Shown: one piece after another, positions 23,276-34,841 of the stretch | How the letters are laid out: every line of letters begins with the position of its first letter | How positions within the stretch are numbered: position 1 is the first letter of the stretch | Source: Sorex araneus | Lineage: Eukaryota; Chordata; Mammalia; Eulipotyphla; Soricidae | Length of the DNA stretch: 64,000 nucleotides | Assembly: GCF_027595985.1 (NCBI RefSeq) | Contig: NC_073302.1 | Location: 217,899,854-217,963,853, forward strand | Direction of reading: 5' to 3' | Made by a program: the position numbers and the translations under genes | Notes under the pieces: model-generated | What the model was told of the DNA's origin: nothing | Seen by the model: only the letters and a program-made list of their open reading frames with translations | Databases searched by the model: none

Positions 23276-25427
23276 CCTTCATCTACCAACTGCAACTCCA
23301 TTTGTGCCCCTGTTGGTCGCTGCTGCTCTTGCAGGCACCTCCTATGCCCCCACCCCCAACTGCAGGTGGGGGCAGGTGCTCGGGAAGGCAAACCTGGACC
23401 CCTCTTTCTTGTGGGCGGCAACGAGGATCTCTGGGCCCCAGGGCGAGGTGTGCATATCTCCCAGCCTGGAAGACTGCGTGGTTTGTTTTCCTGGGAGTCC
23501 AGTGGCCTTCCAGCCACCTGTCCTGAGTCAGGGGCCTGGTGGGGGGACACTACTCCCCACCCAAGGCTGGGTTTGTGGCCTTCCTCCTCAGAAAGGCTGC
23601 AGAGGGGAGTCAGGGGCACACTCACTACTGCTGGATGACACAGATTTCCCCAGGGCTCTGACAGCAGGTAGGGAACAGAACCAGACACTGCTTAGGACCT
23701 CCTCCTCCCCAGCCCCTCAAGGACCCTGGCAGTGGACTCTGATGTCTGGAGCAGCCTCTGTGCCGGGCCTGAGCTGTACAGGTGCCAGGTCAGGTGGGAT
23801 CCCCACCCCAGGAGCAAACAGCCTCCCAGAAAGGATGCATGGGGGCAGGGTTCCTAGAAGGACACACCCGTCTTGTCCCTGGCTCTGATTCCGGCCCTTG
23901 GGGGACGCACTGTCTGGTTAGGACTCGGTGCAGTGTTGGGAATATGGATCGGCGTGAGGGGAGCTCTGTATGCAGAGGGCAAGGAAGGCTTCCTGGGTGA
24001 GAGGGACCGTCCCCTGTGTCCATGACCCAGGGCAGCTTTGTGGAAGTGGGGAGAAGCTTCCTGAATGTCCTCCAAGCTAGCAGGGGGACTGTTTCCTCCA
24101 GAACGAGTGACTAGATACAAGGAACAAATGTCTCTTTGCCCAGGGGGGAAGGGTGGGGTATACTTGGCACCCCTGGAGAGAGTTGCTTCTTAAAATCTCC
24201 AGAATGCCTGTTTGGGGTTGCCCTGTGGTCAGCGGGAAACTGTCGGGGGCCGTGGCAGAGGGAAGAGCTGCCTGCACTGCCGGGGCCATGTGACCCCCAG
24301 CGTTCCCCTAGGAGGGCTGTCTCCTCCAGAAACAGACGTGCACACATGCAGGAAGCTGCTGAAGGAGAGTTCTCGGGAAAAGACCCCTCGGGAAAAGAGG
24401 GAGGCCAGACCCCACAAGGAGGAGCCTCCCCAAGGCCTCACACTGGAGGCCCGGAAGCTCAGAGTGAGCTGCCCTGGCTGACTTGTGCCCAGTGAGAACA
24501 GGAGACCAGAGATGCAGGCAGAGGTTCCCGACAGAGCTGGAGGCCAGAGGGCTCAGGAAGACGACAAAGGGCCGCTAGGACCAATGCCAGCACACGAGAC
24601 TGTCCCTGCTGCTGTGCGGTGAGCCACAGGATGGCAGATCCGTGGGTGAACACCCAGGCATGCACACACCCGCTGCACGGAACCTTTTCCCCAAAGCCCC
24701 ACAGCTCTCCCCGGCCAGCTTGCTGCACTCTGGCTCTGCAGCAACAGGAGTTACCAGGTTCAGATCAACCACCTTCCCTTGATACACGTTTCTCTCGGGA
24801 GCCAGTGTTTCCTGCTAACCTGGTTCTGGACAGGGGAGTCTGGCTCCCTAGAGATTACTCCCTCTCTGCACACCCCAGCACCCTCAGGGCTGTGGACATT
24901 TGGGAGGATTCTGGTGCCTCTGGTCCGTCCTGCCCTGAATCTTTAGCGACACCCTGTGGTGTGAAGCGCAACTGCAGCTCTGTGGCCTGGGGCCCTGTGC
25001 CTTCGCCCTCCCCTCTGTTCTGGTCTGCTTTTTCTCCTTTTTCCCATGTAGATTCAGCTTTGCAGTTGGACAGACTGGTTCATTGGCAACCCACAAGGAA
25101 GCATTTTATCCGGCCGAGTGAAATGTTGTCTCAAGCGGCAGGAAACCCATGCTTTCGGGGTGTTCCTCGGCGGCCAGAGACCACCTTCCCATCACAGGGG
25201 CCACAGGAAGAGAGTGCCTGAGCCAGGAATGATCAGATGATCTGCGGCAGCAGTGCAAGGTCCAAGGCAGATATCCAGGGGCCTGAGTAGATGGCCGATG
25301 CTGCCCTGGGGCAGATGGGCTGAAGGTGAGGACACGGGCTGAAGTTCAAGGTGTGAAGTTTGGGAGCCAAATAGAAAACCACAGTTCCTGCCTCTTGTTC
25401 ACCCATCTCACTTCAAGGCACTTAAAA
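23276..25427. other. GC-rich single-copy sequence, no gene recognised
   Basis: Marked rise in GC compared with the array. Frames of 115-200 codons exist on both strands but overlap each other, lack splice structure and show no family resemblance. It may be intron or upstream flank of the PAQR5 fragment; that is inference from position only. Confidence 0.5.
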
Positions 25428-25595
25428 GGCTCCAGAGCGATAGGACAGCAGGGAGGACGTTTGTGTTACACTCAGCTGACCTGGGTTAGATCCTCGACAT
25501 CGCATGTGGTCCCCTGAGCACTGCCAGGAGTAGTTCCTGAGTCCCAAGCCAGGAGTAACCCCTGTGCATCTCCAGGTATGGACAGAAAAGCATCT
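25428..25595 (+). mobile_element. SINE
   Basis: Sense copy: head ccagagcgataggacagcag, body through gtaacccctgtgcatctcc, short A-poor tail. Confidence 0.8.
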
Positions 25596-26236
25596 CTCTT
25601 CCCCCACCCAAAAAGGGCACATTGCTCAGAGCGTCTCTTCTTTCTCTCCTTCCCCTTTCAGGGAGAGAACAAGGCCAGAATGTACTTTGCCGAGCATTCG
25701 TGCAAGCCTCGGGGTCAAATCAGGGAGGGGTTGGGCTTGCTCACGTCAGCACCCTCCAGACCCGAACAGCTTCCATGCCTGCTCTGGCCATGCTCCCAGA
25801 GCCCTGGGGCAGGGAGCAGATGGGGTCTGTATTCAGATCACTATGATGGCTAACAGGACATGGGCAGCTTGGGCCAGAGGTGCAGGGGGCCATGACAGGG
25901 GGAGAGGAACAGAGGGTCTGGGGAACCGAGGCAGTGCGTATGGCAGAATGTAGAAACCTGTCTCTGCAGGAGAGGATCATGGGGAAGATTTGGAGGAGCT
26001 CCTGGGACCTGGTTACACTCAGTTCTTGTCCAGCGTGATCATTCTCAGCTATTACTGTCATACCGCTCTCTATCTTAATTACCCTCAGCCCCACACACAC
26101 TTCCAACCCTGGTTTTAATCTCAGCTCTCCCTTTACGGTTCCCTGAGCACCGCCAGGTGTCACTCTGAGCCAGGACTAGTACCTGAGCACCGCCAGGTAT
26201 ACTACACACAAAGAAGGTGGAAGAAAATTGTTGTGG

Positions 26237-26412
26237 GATGAGACTGGAGGAATAGTACAGCAGGGAGGGCACTTACAGTGCATGCGGCTGACCCAGATTC
26301 GATCCCTGGCATCCCATATGCTCCTCCAAACACTGCCAGGAGTAATTCCTGAGTGCAGAGCCAGGAGTAACCCCTGAGCATCTCCAGGTGTGTGGCGTAA
26401 AAAAAAACACAA
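26237..26412 (+). mobile_element. SINE
   Basis: Full sense copy with head (aatagtacagcagggagggc), B-box-like gattcgatccctggc and an A-rich tail at 26,399-26,410. Two more diverged SINE-like stretches follow at 26,440-26,660 and 26,878-27,115, the latter interrupted by a GA repeat. Confidence 0.8.
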
Positions 26413-27142
26413 AGTAAGAGAAAACAGAAAATGGCTGTGGAATTGGGGATATGGCTTGAAGTACTGGGATCTGTGAGGAGACCCAGGTTCAGTCCCTGGC
26501 CTGCGTGGCCATCTGGATGCCAGCAGGGCCAAAGAGCACCTGGGAGGTCCCAGCCCCTCAGCTCTGTTCCTTGTGCTCTGACACCCCGGATGGTTCCTTG
26601 AGCCCCATCCGGAGTGATGCTTGAGCACAGAGCCAGGACTCAGCCCTGAGCATGGCTGAGTGTAGGCCCAACCCCCTAGGTGGCTGCCAGGAGGTCTCTG
26701 AACAGTCAGAACACTGGGCCTCGGCGCATGCTGACCCCCACACCTCAGAGGGGGGTCACTCCTGACAACGATTCGCTCAGTGATGCAGTGCTCTGGGACT
26801 TGGATACCAAACTCCGGGATGTGTAAGGCATGTTCGCTTGAGCCCTAGTTTCTGGGTACTGGAATCTAAGAGGTTCTTGGGGGCCAGTGAGAGAGAGATA
26901 GAGTGAGGGAGGGAGAGAAAGAGAGACAGAGAGAGAAAGAGAGAGAATATGGTTTATTTTTTAAGAATACAAATTTTAAGTGCTTGCTTTGCACCTGGTC
27001 AACTCCAGTTCAATCCACTACACCACACAGGGTCCCCTGATCCCTGTCAGAATTGATCCCTGGTACAGAGCCAGGAGTAAGCCCTAAGCACTGCCAAGTG
27101 TGTCCCCATAACCAAAACCCAAATAAAGAAATAAAGAAATAA

Positions 27143-28345
27143 CAAGTGGTGCTGGGAAAACTGGATAATACCTGCAAAAAAATGAACTCTGACGTCTGTA
27201 TAAAGCCAGGCACAAAAGTCAGATCAAAGTGGATTAAAGACCTCAGTATTATAAATGAATCCATAAGGTACATATAGGAAAATGTAGGCAGAACCCTCCA
27301 TGATACTGGAGCTAAAAACATCTTTAAAGATGAAACACCACTGACCAAGCAAGTGGAAACACACATACACAAATGGGACTACTCAAACTAAGAAGCTTCT
27401 GCACTTCAAAAGAAACAGTGACTAACATACAAAGAGCCCACAGATGGGAAAGAATATTTACCGAGTACCCATCTGATAAAGGAATTCATATCCAGGATTT
27501 TCAAGACAGTAGTAGAATAGTACAAGAAAAAAAACTCCAACCCCATCAAAAAATGGGGAGAAGAAATGAACAGAAGCTTCCTTGAAAAAGAAATACGAAT
27601 GGCCAAAGGCACAAGAAAAAATGCTCCACATAGCTAGTCATCAGAGAGATGCAAATCAAAACAACAATGAGATATCATCTCACACCACAGAGACTGGAAC
27701 ACATTCAAAAGAACAAAAGCAACCAGTGCTGGCGTGGATGTGGGGAAAAAGGGACGCCCTTTCACTGTTGGTGGGAATGCTGACTGGTCCAGCCTTTCTG
27801 GAAAAATATGGACAGTCCTTCAAAAACTTAATTTATAATTAAGCTTCCATATGTCGCCGCAATACCACTTCTGGGAATATATCCTGAGGGTGCAAAAAAG
27901 CACAGTAGAAATGACATCTGTTCCTTTATGTTCTTTGCAGCACTGTTCACAATAGCCAGAATCTGGGAACAACCCAAGTGCCCTAAAAGAGATCACTGGT
28001 TTAAGAAAGTTTGATACATATACACAATGGAATACTATGCAGCTGTTAGAAGAGATGAAGTAATGAAATGTGCTTATAAGTGGATAGACATGGAGAGTAT
28101 CATACTAAGTGAAATGAGTCAGAAAGAGAGGGACAGATACAGAAGGACTGCACTCATTTGTGGATTATAAAATAACATGAGACTGACACCCAAGGACAAT
28201 AGATACAAAAGGTCAGGAGGTTTGCTCCATAGCTAGAAGCCTGACTCATGAGCAGAGGGGAGAAGGCATCTGGAATAGAGAAGGGATCACTAAGAAAATG
28301 AGGGTTGGAGGAATTGGTCAGGATGGGAGATGTGTTCTGAAAGTA
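27143..28345 (+). mobile_element. 5'-truncated L1, end of ORF2 and 3' UTR
   Basis: Forward L1 ORF2 C-terminal region (WERIFTEYPSDKGI, then the tatgcagctgttagaaga region near 28,040) followed by 3' UTR, in several broken frames. It runs directly into the GGAA array at 28,350. Confidence 0.85.
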
Positions 28346-28349
28346 GATA

Positions 28350-28829
28350 AAGGAAGGAGGAAAGAAAGGAAGAAAGGAAGAAAGAAAGGAAGAAAGAAAA
28401 GAAGAAAGAAAAAAGGAAGCAAGGAAGGAAGGAAGGAAGGAAGGAAGGAAGGAAGGAAGGAAGGAAGGAAGGAAGGAAGGAAGGGAAGAAGGGAGGGAGG
28501 AAGGAAGGAAGGAAGGAAGGAAGGAAAGGAAGGAAGGAAGGAAGGAAGGAAGGAAGGAAGGAAGGAAGGAAGGAAGGAAGGAAGGAAGGAAGGAAGGAAG
28601 GAAGGAAGGAAGGAAGGAAGGGAAGAAGGGAGGGAGGAAGGAAGGAAGGAAGGAAGGAAGGAAGGAAGGAAGGAAGGAAGGAAGGAAGGAAGGAAGGAAG
28701 GAAGGAAGGAAGGAAGGAAGGAAGGAAGGAAGGAAGGAAGGAAGGAAGGAAGGAAGGAAGGAAGGAAGGAAGGAAGGAAGGAAGGAAGGAAGGAAGGAAG
28801 GAAGGAAGGAAGGAAGGAAGGAAGGAAAG
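28350..28829. repeat. GGAA microsatellite, about 480 bp
   Basis: Nearly pure GGAA tetranucleotides with a few GGGA interruptions. Both strands show long open frames, which are artefacts. Confidence 0.97.
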
Positions 28830-28967
28830 GCTCTTTGGCAGTTAGAGTATGGGGTTCCCAAAGAACCTCTGCCCGTCGCCTTCCACATCCCCCCCACCGC
28901 CCCGAACTTCATCTGGGTATCAGTGTGTCTCAAAGTGGTTCAGGTATTTCTTTCAGAGACTGGCCCC

Positions 28968-29145
28968 TGGGGTGGGAGCAATAGTACAGTGGGGAGACCA
29001 TTTGCCTTATACTCGGCTTGACCCGGATTCAATCCCTAGCATCCCATATGGTTTTCCAAGGACAACCAGGAGTGATCCTTGAGTGGAAAGCCAAGAGTAA
29101 CACCCCTGAGCATTATTAGATGTGGCCCTAAAAGCGAAAAACCAA
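28968..29145 (+). mobile_element. SINE, diverged
   Basis: Sense copy: ggtgggagcaatagtacagt, B-box-like ggattcaatccctagc, end near cctaaaagcgaaaaacc. Confidence 0.75.
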
Positions 29146-29506
29146 ACAAACCCACAGGAAAGGCTGTGGAAACACCCTTTCCAGGATGAGGCTTAACCGA
29201 GGCTTGACTGTAGTCATTTGGGGGAGGAAAGCTCCTTCCCCTCAGAATGCCCAGGGCCCCATCACAATTCTCAGTCAACAGGCCTTCCCGTGAGTGTGAG
29301 GGCCAGAGGATGGAATGCTGCTCAGCCGAGGGATACCCAGGCAGCTGGTGGGCTGCACCCGTGATGCTGGGGACCAGGTGGCCATGGGAATCCAGCGTGG
29401 CCATGCGCTGTGCCGTAATGCGGTGCACTCCAGGCCTGCCCAAGCGCCTCGTGCACTGAGACTCCTTCCACCCTGTCTCTTCCTCCTTTGCCTGCATCAT
29501 TTATAG

Positions 29507-29601
29507 TTCTAGAGACGCAGGGGTCCAAGCTGTACAGGCGGCTGCACGTCCTCGAGTTTGCCTATACCTACATTTGGGTGTTGCTGCCCATCCCCTACAG
29601 G
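29507..29601 (+). pseudogene. PAQR5: PAQR5-like exon (fragment 1)
   Basis: After the acceptor tttatag, the frame reads LETQGSKLYRRLHVLEFAY, then TYIWVLLPIPYR, and ends at AGG|GTAAGG. It aligns with the segment of progestin and adipoQ receptor 5 (membrane progestin receptor gamma) that ends in a transmembrane helix, followed in the protein by LFLFPGES. Splice sites and phase are still good. The human-like order continues in the next two exons downstream, so this is a non-processed gene fragment. The exons for the N-terminal half of PAQR5 were looked for upstream and not seen. Confidence 0.7.
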
Positions 29602-31044
29602 GTAAGGTCCCTGGGGGTCCAAACACCATGCAGGTCCCTGGGAACACCCACAAGAAGCCCACTGCTTCTCTCCGAGGGACTCGCAGAGTAATCAGCGAGT
29701 GATATGAAGACACAGGCTCTGAGCACCCATTGGGGACAGATCAGGGGTTGGCGCTGAGGGGAGCTCAGGAGCAATCCGGGAGGACTGGGGAGGGGAATTA
29801 GCCTGAGACTTAGTAGAGTGACTAAGAGAGCTACAGGGTCGGGGTCACGACACCCATCATCAGGTTGTGACCAGATATATGAGATGAAGTGCTGGCTGGT
29901 GGCAAAGGGGGAATGTCTGGAGGCAGACCTTTGGCAGAGGGAAACAAAGCAGCAAATATAGTCATTTAGTAGAATAATTGATATTTACTAGAGTAATTTA
30001 GTAAATATAGAGAGGTTTTATATAAAGAAGATCTGTCCGGTGAGGATATGCGGGTGACTCCAGAGTGTACCCAGGACAGAGGGGTTCGAGCAAGGAAGGC
30101 CAGCAGGGTCCCAGGGGTCTGACTACAGCCCTTGGCCAGAGGCAGTGCTCCTAGCTGCTTCTCACCTCGAAATGAGGTTCACCTCCCCGTGTCACAGCAG
30201 CAGAGAGGGACTCAGCCCCTGAGCCTGTGAGTGTGGCAGGGGGTCAGCTGCAGGCCCCCAGAGGAGGGAGGGGGAAGGACAGGCTCTGTGCTCTGCCCGC
30301 CTGGGACGGGGCACGGATTGGGGGTGCACTCAATCCCCCGAGGCCCCCACTCCTTCCTGGAGAACATGGGCCTTGCCCGGGAAACCACAGCCAAACCCGT
30401 CCCAGGTGTTTTGTCCCAGGTTCTGTGTTTCTGGCTCAGCACTGGGGGTGCCGGGGGCTAGGGCTGGGCAGTGGGGAGGGAGATAGAGCCCCCGGAACCC
30501 TGAGGATGGGCAGGCAGGCAGAGAACTCAGCACCTCCCACACCTCAGTGCTCGGCGAAGCCATCTGAAGGGGGAGTGTGATGGTGGAGGCCGGGATAATG
30601 CCCACAGGCGCGGTGGCTGCCTCATGTCCCAAAGAACTCCACTTGGCTCCTACATAATAATTCTCTCCGATGACTCAGAGGTTTAATTAGGAACATCGGC
30701 TGCATGCTTAGATGGTGAACAGACTACTTGATACCAGATTTACTTTCCCCTGTTCTTTCTTTGAGTCTGGGGATTTGTTTGTGTTTGGGATGGGATGGAG
30801 GGCATCACACCCAGTGATCCTCAAGGTCCACTCCTATTTCTGTGCTCAGGGATCACTCTTGATGGTTTTTAGGGGACCGGGCATCTATGCAGGGCATAGA
30901 CTCAGCCTGAGCTGTCTCCAGGTGTGCATTTTATCCTCAGATAAAAAAGAATGGCAACTAATAGGATTTTTCTATTTTCTTTTGTTTTCTTATGTTACTA
31001 CTTTGACTGTTGTGAAAAATCAGTTCGAATCATTATGCTCAGAA
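29602..31044. other. PAQR5-like intron, no gene seen
   Basis: GC-rich sequence between two PAQR5-like exons. A reverse SINE remnant is at about 30,785-30,945. Several overlapping frames at 30,210-30,640 have no recognisable homology. Confidence 0.55.
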
Positions 31045-31225
31045 AGAGGAGTGAGAGCAAGAGTAAGAGTGTGAGCAAGTGAGGGAGAGAGAGAGAGAAG
31101 AGTGAGTGAGAGAGATTGAGGAGAGTGAGAGGAGAGAGAGAGAGCAAGGGAGACAGTGAGGAGAGTAAGTGTGAGAGAGGGAGAGGGAGGGAGAGAGTGA
31201 TGAGAGTGAGAGTGAGAGAGAAGTG
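31045..31225. repeat. GA-rich degenerate repeat
   Basis: Irregular GAGAGT/GAGA units, fused to the 5' side of the retroposon at 31,226. Confidence 0.85.
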
Positions 31226-31400
31226 CCTGCCACGGACATGGGGGCTGGCTGGGGTGCTGAGGGGTGAGAGAGGTGGGGGTGGTGGGAGGGAAACTGGGGA
31301 CACTGGTGGTGGAGAATGTACACTGGTGAAGGGACGGGCGTTGGAACAGTAGAACTGAAACCCAATCACAAAACAACTTTGTAACTATGTATGAAGAAAT
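31226..31400 (+). mobile_element. short L1-3'-end retroposon
   Basis: Shares the family block ctggtggtggagaatg and the stretch leading to tttgtaacta with the copies at 53,051 and 63,853. The tail is short and diverged. Confidence 0.65.
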
Positions 31401-31569
31401 TAATGAAGAGCCCCCAGCTCTCCGAGCACCTGGGGAAATTTACACACCTTTGCCTTGGGCCTCCGTTGGTCAGGGCAGGCTGGGATCTGCTCAGTGTCCT
31501 TGGTGCAGTCCAAGCAGGACGCGGAACAAGGACCCTCTCCAGACCTGACATGTCCTTCCATGCCTGCAG

Positions 31570-31985
31570 CTCTTCCTGCTCCCAGGGGATAGTGCCACCT
31601 TGTACCTGAGCGAAGCCACCTTCTACCACAAGAAGCACATGGCCATGACCCTCCTGGCCTCTTTCTTTTTTTATTTTTAATTTTTTATTACTGAATCACC
31701 ATGACATACAGTTACAGACTTACAAACTTTCGTGCTTGCGTTTCAGTCACACAATGTTCAAGTACCCATCTCTCACCAGTGCCCATTTTCCACCACCAAT
31801 GGTCCCAGTATCCCTCCCCCACTCCCACCCCATCCCCCCCACCCCACCTCTGTGGCAGGGTGTTCCCTTTGCTCTCTCTCTCCTTTTGGGTGTTGTGCTT
31901 TGCAGTAGAGGTATTAAGTGACTTGGCCTCTTTCTTCTACTCCGCACACCTGCCCAAGCATCTGGCTCCCGGATGCTTTGACTAC
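31570..31985 (+). pseudogene. PAQR5: PAQR5-like exon (fragment 2), split by an L1 insertion
   Basis: Acceptor cctgcag, then LFLLPGDSATLYLSEATFY and HKKHMAMTLLASF, aligned to the PAQR5 segment between two transmembrane helices. An L1 3' end with a 13-bp target duplication interrupts the exon at codon Phe. The exon resumes with FYSAHLPKHLAPGCFDYI. The donor after the last codon is lost: the sequence reads ATCG AAGC where ATCG GT is expected. Relative to the human protein as I recall it there is a small insertion after DSA. The interruption and lost donor make this a pseudogene. Confidence 0.8.
31668..31923 (-). mobile_element. L1 3' end inserted in the PAQR5-like exon
   Basis: 256 bp in reverse (poly-T at the low end, tgaatcaccatgac block next), flanked by tggcctctttctt at 31,655-31,667 and 31,924-31,936. 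Confidence 0.9.
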
Positions 31986-32860
31986 ATCGAAGCTGTCCCC
32001 ACTTCCCGGGGTTCAGGTCACACGTGGGCTGTGACACAAGCAGGTGCAAAAGGCTGGCAGGGGCAGGGCGAGAAGCACCTTGACCGGAATTTCTCTAGGT
32101 ACCGGCCAATGGGCATAAAATTGGAAGTCCAGGTAGGATGGGAGAGGATGGAGAGCAAGTCGGTGGGTTTAACGGTAGTCCTGGGCCTGTCTATGGCTCC
32201 CTCACCTGCAAAAATCCCAGGACGGAAAAACACTGAGGACAGCCCCTGAGAGGAAGAGGGAAGTCGGATTTGCGCTGGTCTCAGGGCAGCCCGGCAGCGG
32301 CTGTCCCAGGGACAGTCTCTGTCTCCTTCTGGTGGGAGCAGCTGCAGTCACAGGAGAGCCTGTGGCTCCCAGGCCCAGGCAGACACTGCGAGGCATGGGG
32401 GTCCCAGGGAGGAGGCGAACACGCCCCAGGTGGTTAGGGGTGCTCTGCAGCCCGGCCCCCGCTGAGCTGTGTGTGTCTCCAGAGCCAAGCCTGAGCTCTG
32501 GTTAGAGGTAGGGGAGGCCTGGAACTTGCCCTCCACCCTGCACCCCAGCGGCTGGCCAGAGGAAGCCTTAGACCACACAATGCAGGAGCTCTCAGACAGG
32601 AGTGCGGGTTGGGGCATGGGGCAGGGTCGGGAGAGGGGTGGGGGAGATATAGGGAGAGGAATTTTGTCTTCCTGGAGCCTGTTTTGGGGTTTGGGATATT
32701 TGTGGGTTTTTTTTAAATGTTAGAAATTTATCTTCTATTCTCTCCCCCTTCAACGAGTGGATTATGAAGAGCAAAATCCTGAGGGGGCAGATTCCCATAA
32801 GGGAGGCAGATGAGAAAGACAGGGTATTAGGGGGTGGTTTTGTCACCTCTCTGGATTCCT
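31986..32860. other. PAQR5-like intron, no gene seen
   Basis: GC-rich, no repeat or exon recognised. A short AG...GT-bounded segment at 32,100-32,133 was considered and not accepted as an exon. Confidence 0.5.
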
Positions 32861-32876
32861 GGGAGCGTTTTTATTT

Positions 32877-33541
32877 TATTTTTTTTTTAAATTTTATTTT
32901 ATTGAATCACCATGTGGAAAATTACAATGCTTTCAGGCATTGAAAAAACCATCCCTTCACCAGTGCCCATATCCCACCACCGAAGACAAAAAAAAAAAAA
33001 CAAAACCAGAGTACACCTCCCATCCCGCCCACCCCAACACCCCCCCCCGCCTTGTAACTGATAAATTTCACTTTACTTTCTATTTACTTTGGTTACATTC
33101 AATATTTCAACACAAACCTCACCATTATTATTAGGAGCACCCCACTAGAGTCAGACCTGTTGTGAAGAGGTCTGACTCTAGTGGGGTCTGACATCTCGGC
33201 AGCGGTGGGAGGGGCCGGTGCCTCCCACCTTCCCAAGAGCACCCTCGTGCCCTTTTGCTGCAGTTTTTGTCGTAAAATCCCATCTGTGGTCGTCATAATA
33301 TGGCCTCCCCCACGCCCTTCATCCCCGGGAAGGGACAGGCGAGAGAGAGAAACACCTTTCCCCTCCCGGGCGGGCATGGAATCGCAGCTTAGTTCTCTGG
33401 CTGGAAACAATCTGCAAGAGCAGTCCATGTTGTAGTTGGTTCTGCTGGGTCTGGATTCACACGGGTGCAGCTGCGGAGGAGCCGCACACGCATGCGGCCC
33501 CTGGGGTCACATCTCTGCAGCGGTGGGAGGGGGCGGTGCCA
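32877..33541 (-). mobile_element. chimeric retroposon: L1-type 3' UTR with CpG-rich 5' module
   Basis: A 665-bp insert flanked by the 16-bp duplication gggagcgtttttattt (32,861-32,876 and 33,542-33,557). The low part (32,877-33,120) is the same L1-type 3' UTR as 7,784-8,032. The high part (33,121-33,541) is CpG-rich and found nowhere else in the window. It begins and ends with near-identical blocks (about 33,190-33,222 and 33,507-33,540) and contains a perfect 20-bp inverted repeat. One reading is an L1 5' UTR joined to a 3' UTR with both ORFs absent. Confidence 0.7.
33139..33187. repeat. perfect 20-bp inverted repeat with 9-nt loop
   Basis: Arms at 33,139-33,158 and 33,168-33,187 are exact reverse complements; the loop is gttgtgaag. 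It lies at the junction of the two modules of the chimeric retroposon. Confidence 0.95.
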
Positions 33542-33849
33542 GGGAGCGTTTTTATTTACTCAACTCTATTCCATGCTCTTGAACCCAAGACCCAGAATAG
33601 AAAACAGTCCTGTGGCGAGGGAGGCTTTGCCCGAGAGCTATCAATTAGAGATTATTCAAAAGGGGTTTAGGGAGTTCTCTGTCCTTTAAAGAACAAACAC
33701 TGCTAAAATCTGGTTGGAACCATAAAACTCCCTTTTCCCAAGAAAATGAGTCTATTTTTTTACCTCAAAGGGGCCTGAGAGATAGTAGAGGAGGTGAGGG
33801 CACAGTGGCTCAAAGATGGTTTGAACCCTAGCCACACTTATGGTTTCCT

Positions 33850-34166
33850 GTCTCCTTCCTTCCTTCCTTCCTTCCTTCCTTCCTTCCTTCCTTCCTTCCT
33901 TCCTTCCTTCCTTCCTTCCTTCCTTCCTTCCTTCCTTCCTTCCTTCCTTCCTTCCTCCCTTCCTCCCTTCCTTCCTCCCTTCCTTCCTTCCTTCCTTCCT
34001 CCCTCCCTCCCTCCCTCCCTCCCTTCCTCCCTTCCTTCTTTCCTTCCTTCCTTCCTTCCTTCCTTCCTTCCTTCCTTCCTTCCTTCCTTCCTTCCTTCCT
34101 TCCTTCCTTCCTTCCTTCCTTCCTTCCTTCCTTCCTTCCTTCCTTCCTTCCTTCCTTCCTTCCTTC
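33850..34166. repeat. CCTT microsatellite inside a SINE
   Basis: About 315 bp of CCTT with CCCT interruptions. Head-like sequence (gaggtgagggcacagtggc) lies before it and SINE body (agcacagggccaggagtaag) after it, so the repeat appears to have expanded within or next to a SINE. Orientation is opposite to the other GGAA arrays. Confidence 0.9.
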
Positions 34167-34599
34167 TTATTGTGACCCCTAGCACAGGGCCAGGAGTAAG
34201 CTCTGAGTGCCTCTAGGTATGACAGTCCCCAGCCCCCAGCAGAAAAAGAAGCCTCTTGTAAGAAAGGTGCTTAGTTGTGCACATGTCATGACAGACCAGA
34301 ACAGTCATCAGAGCTGCCCTGCCAGAAACTGTTGGTCCCCATTTCTACTCCTGCCCCAAAGATTCCTCCATATATGCTCTCTCTCCCCCTCCCTTCCTCC
34401 CTCCCTCCCTCCCCTTCCCCCTTCCTCTCCCCTCTATCATCTCTCCCTCCCTCCCCCCACCTCTGGATTTGCCTTTTAAGGCCCTTACCCCCAGTGGACT
34501 CAGTGTGGTTCCTGCATGCGGCTACTCTCCTGTGTAGCAGTCCCGCCACCACAGGCATCTGGTGCCTATGTGGGTGGCTGTTGGGTGTGTGTGCTGCAG

Positions 34600-34841
34600 G
34601 GAATAGTCACCAGCTGTTCCACGTGTACATGGTCATGGCCACACATCTGCAGATGGAAGCCATCACTCTGGACATGAATCTGAGGAAGGAATGTCTCCTG
34701 ATCATCTCCAAACCTTTGTATTTGGCTCAGCTCATTGGAGCCATCCTCCTGAATCTCCTCTTCAGCCTCAGCAACATCATCTGCTTCTCTGCTGCTCTGA
34801 ATCAAGTTCCTGAGCCTGAAGGACACCAAACAGAACTATGA
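34600..34841 (+). pseudogene. PAQR5: PAQR5-like terminal exon (fragment 3)
   Basis: Acceptor tgtgctgcag, then NSHQLFHVYMVMATHLQMEA, TLDMNLRKECLLIISKPL, two hydrophobic stretches (LIGAILLNLLFSL, NIICFSAAL) and a C-terminal VPEPEGHQTEL before a stop. It matches the last exon of PAQR5, including the H-x-x-x-H pair of the receptor fold. The frame is fully open and phase agrees with fragment 2, but the preceding donor is lost, so the locus is called a pseudogene as a whole. Confidence 0.85.

Noticed and set aside
23304..25221. Overlapping reading frames of 90-200 codons in the GC-rich stretch
   Set aside because: They occur on both strands, overlap, lack splice sites and resemble no family; expected by chance in GC-rich DNA.
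28154..28984. Frames of 228 and 259 codons on opposite strands
   Set aside because: They are translations of the GGAA repeat. The same applies to 22,745-23,688, 33,794-34,216, 7,442-7,779 and 46,229-46,450.
30998..31376. Serine/leucine-rich frames
   Set aside because: Translated GA-rich repeat.
32100..32133. Micro-exon bounded by tctctag and gtagga
   Set aside because: Too short, no PAQR5 match at this point, and the PAQR5 protein is already continuous from fragment 2 to fragment 3.
34275..34600. N-terminal part of a 188-codon frame leading into the PAQR5-like exon
   Set aside because: It reads through the intron and a CCCT repeat. The acceptor at 34,598-34,599 and the family match set the exon start at 34,600.
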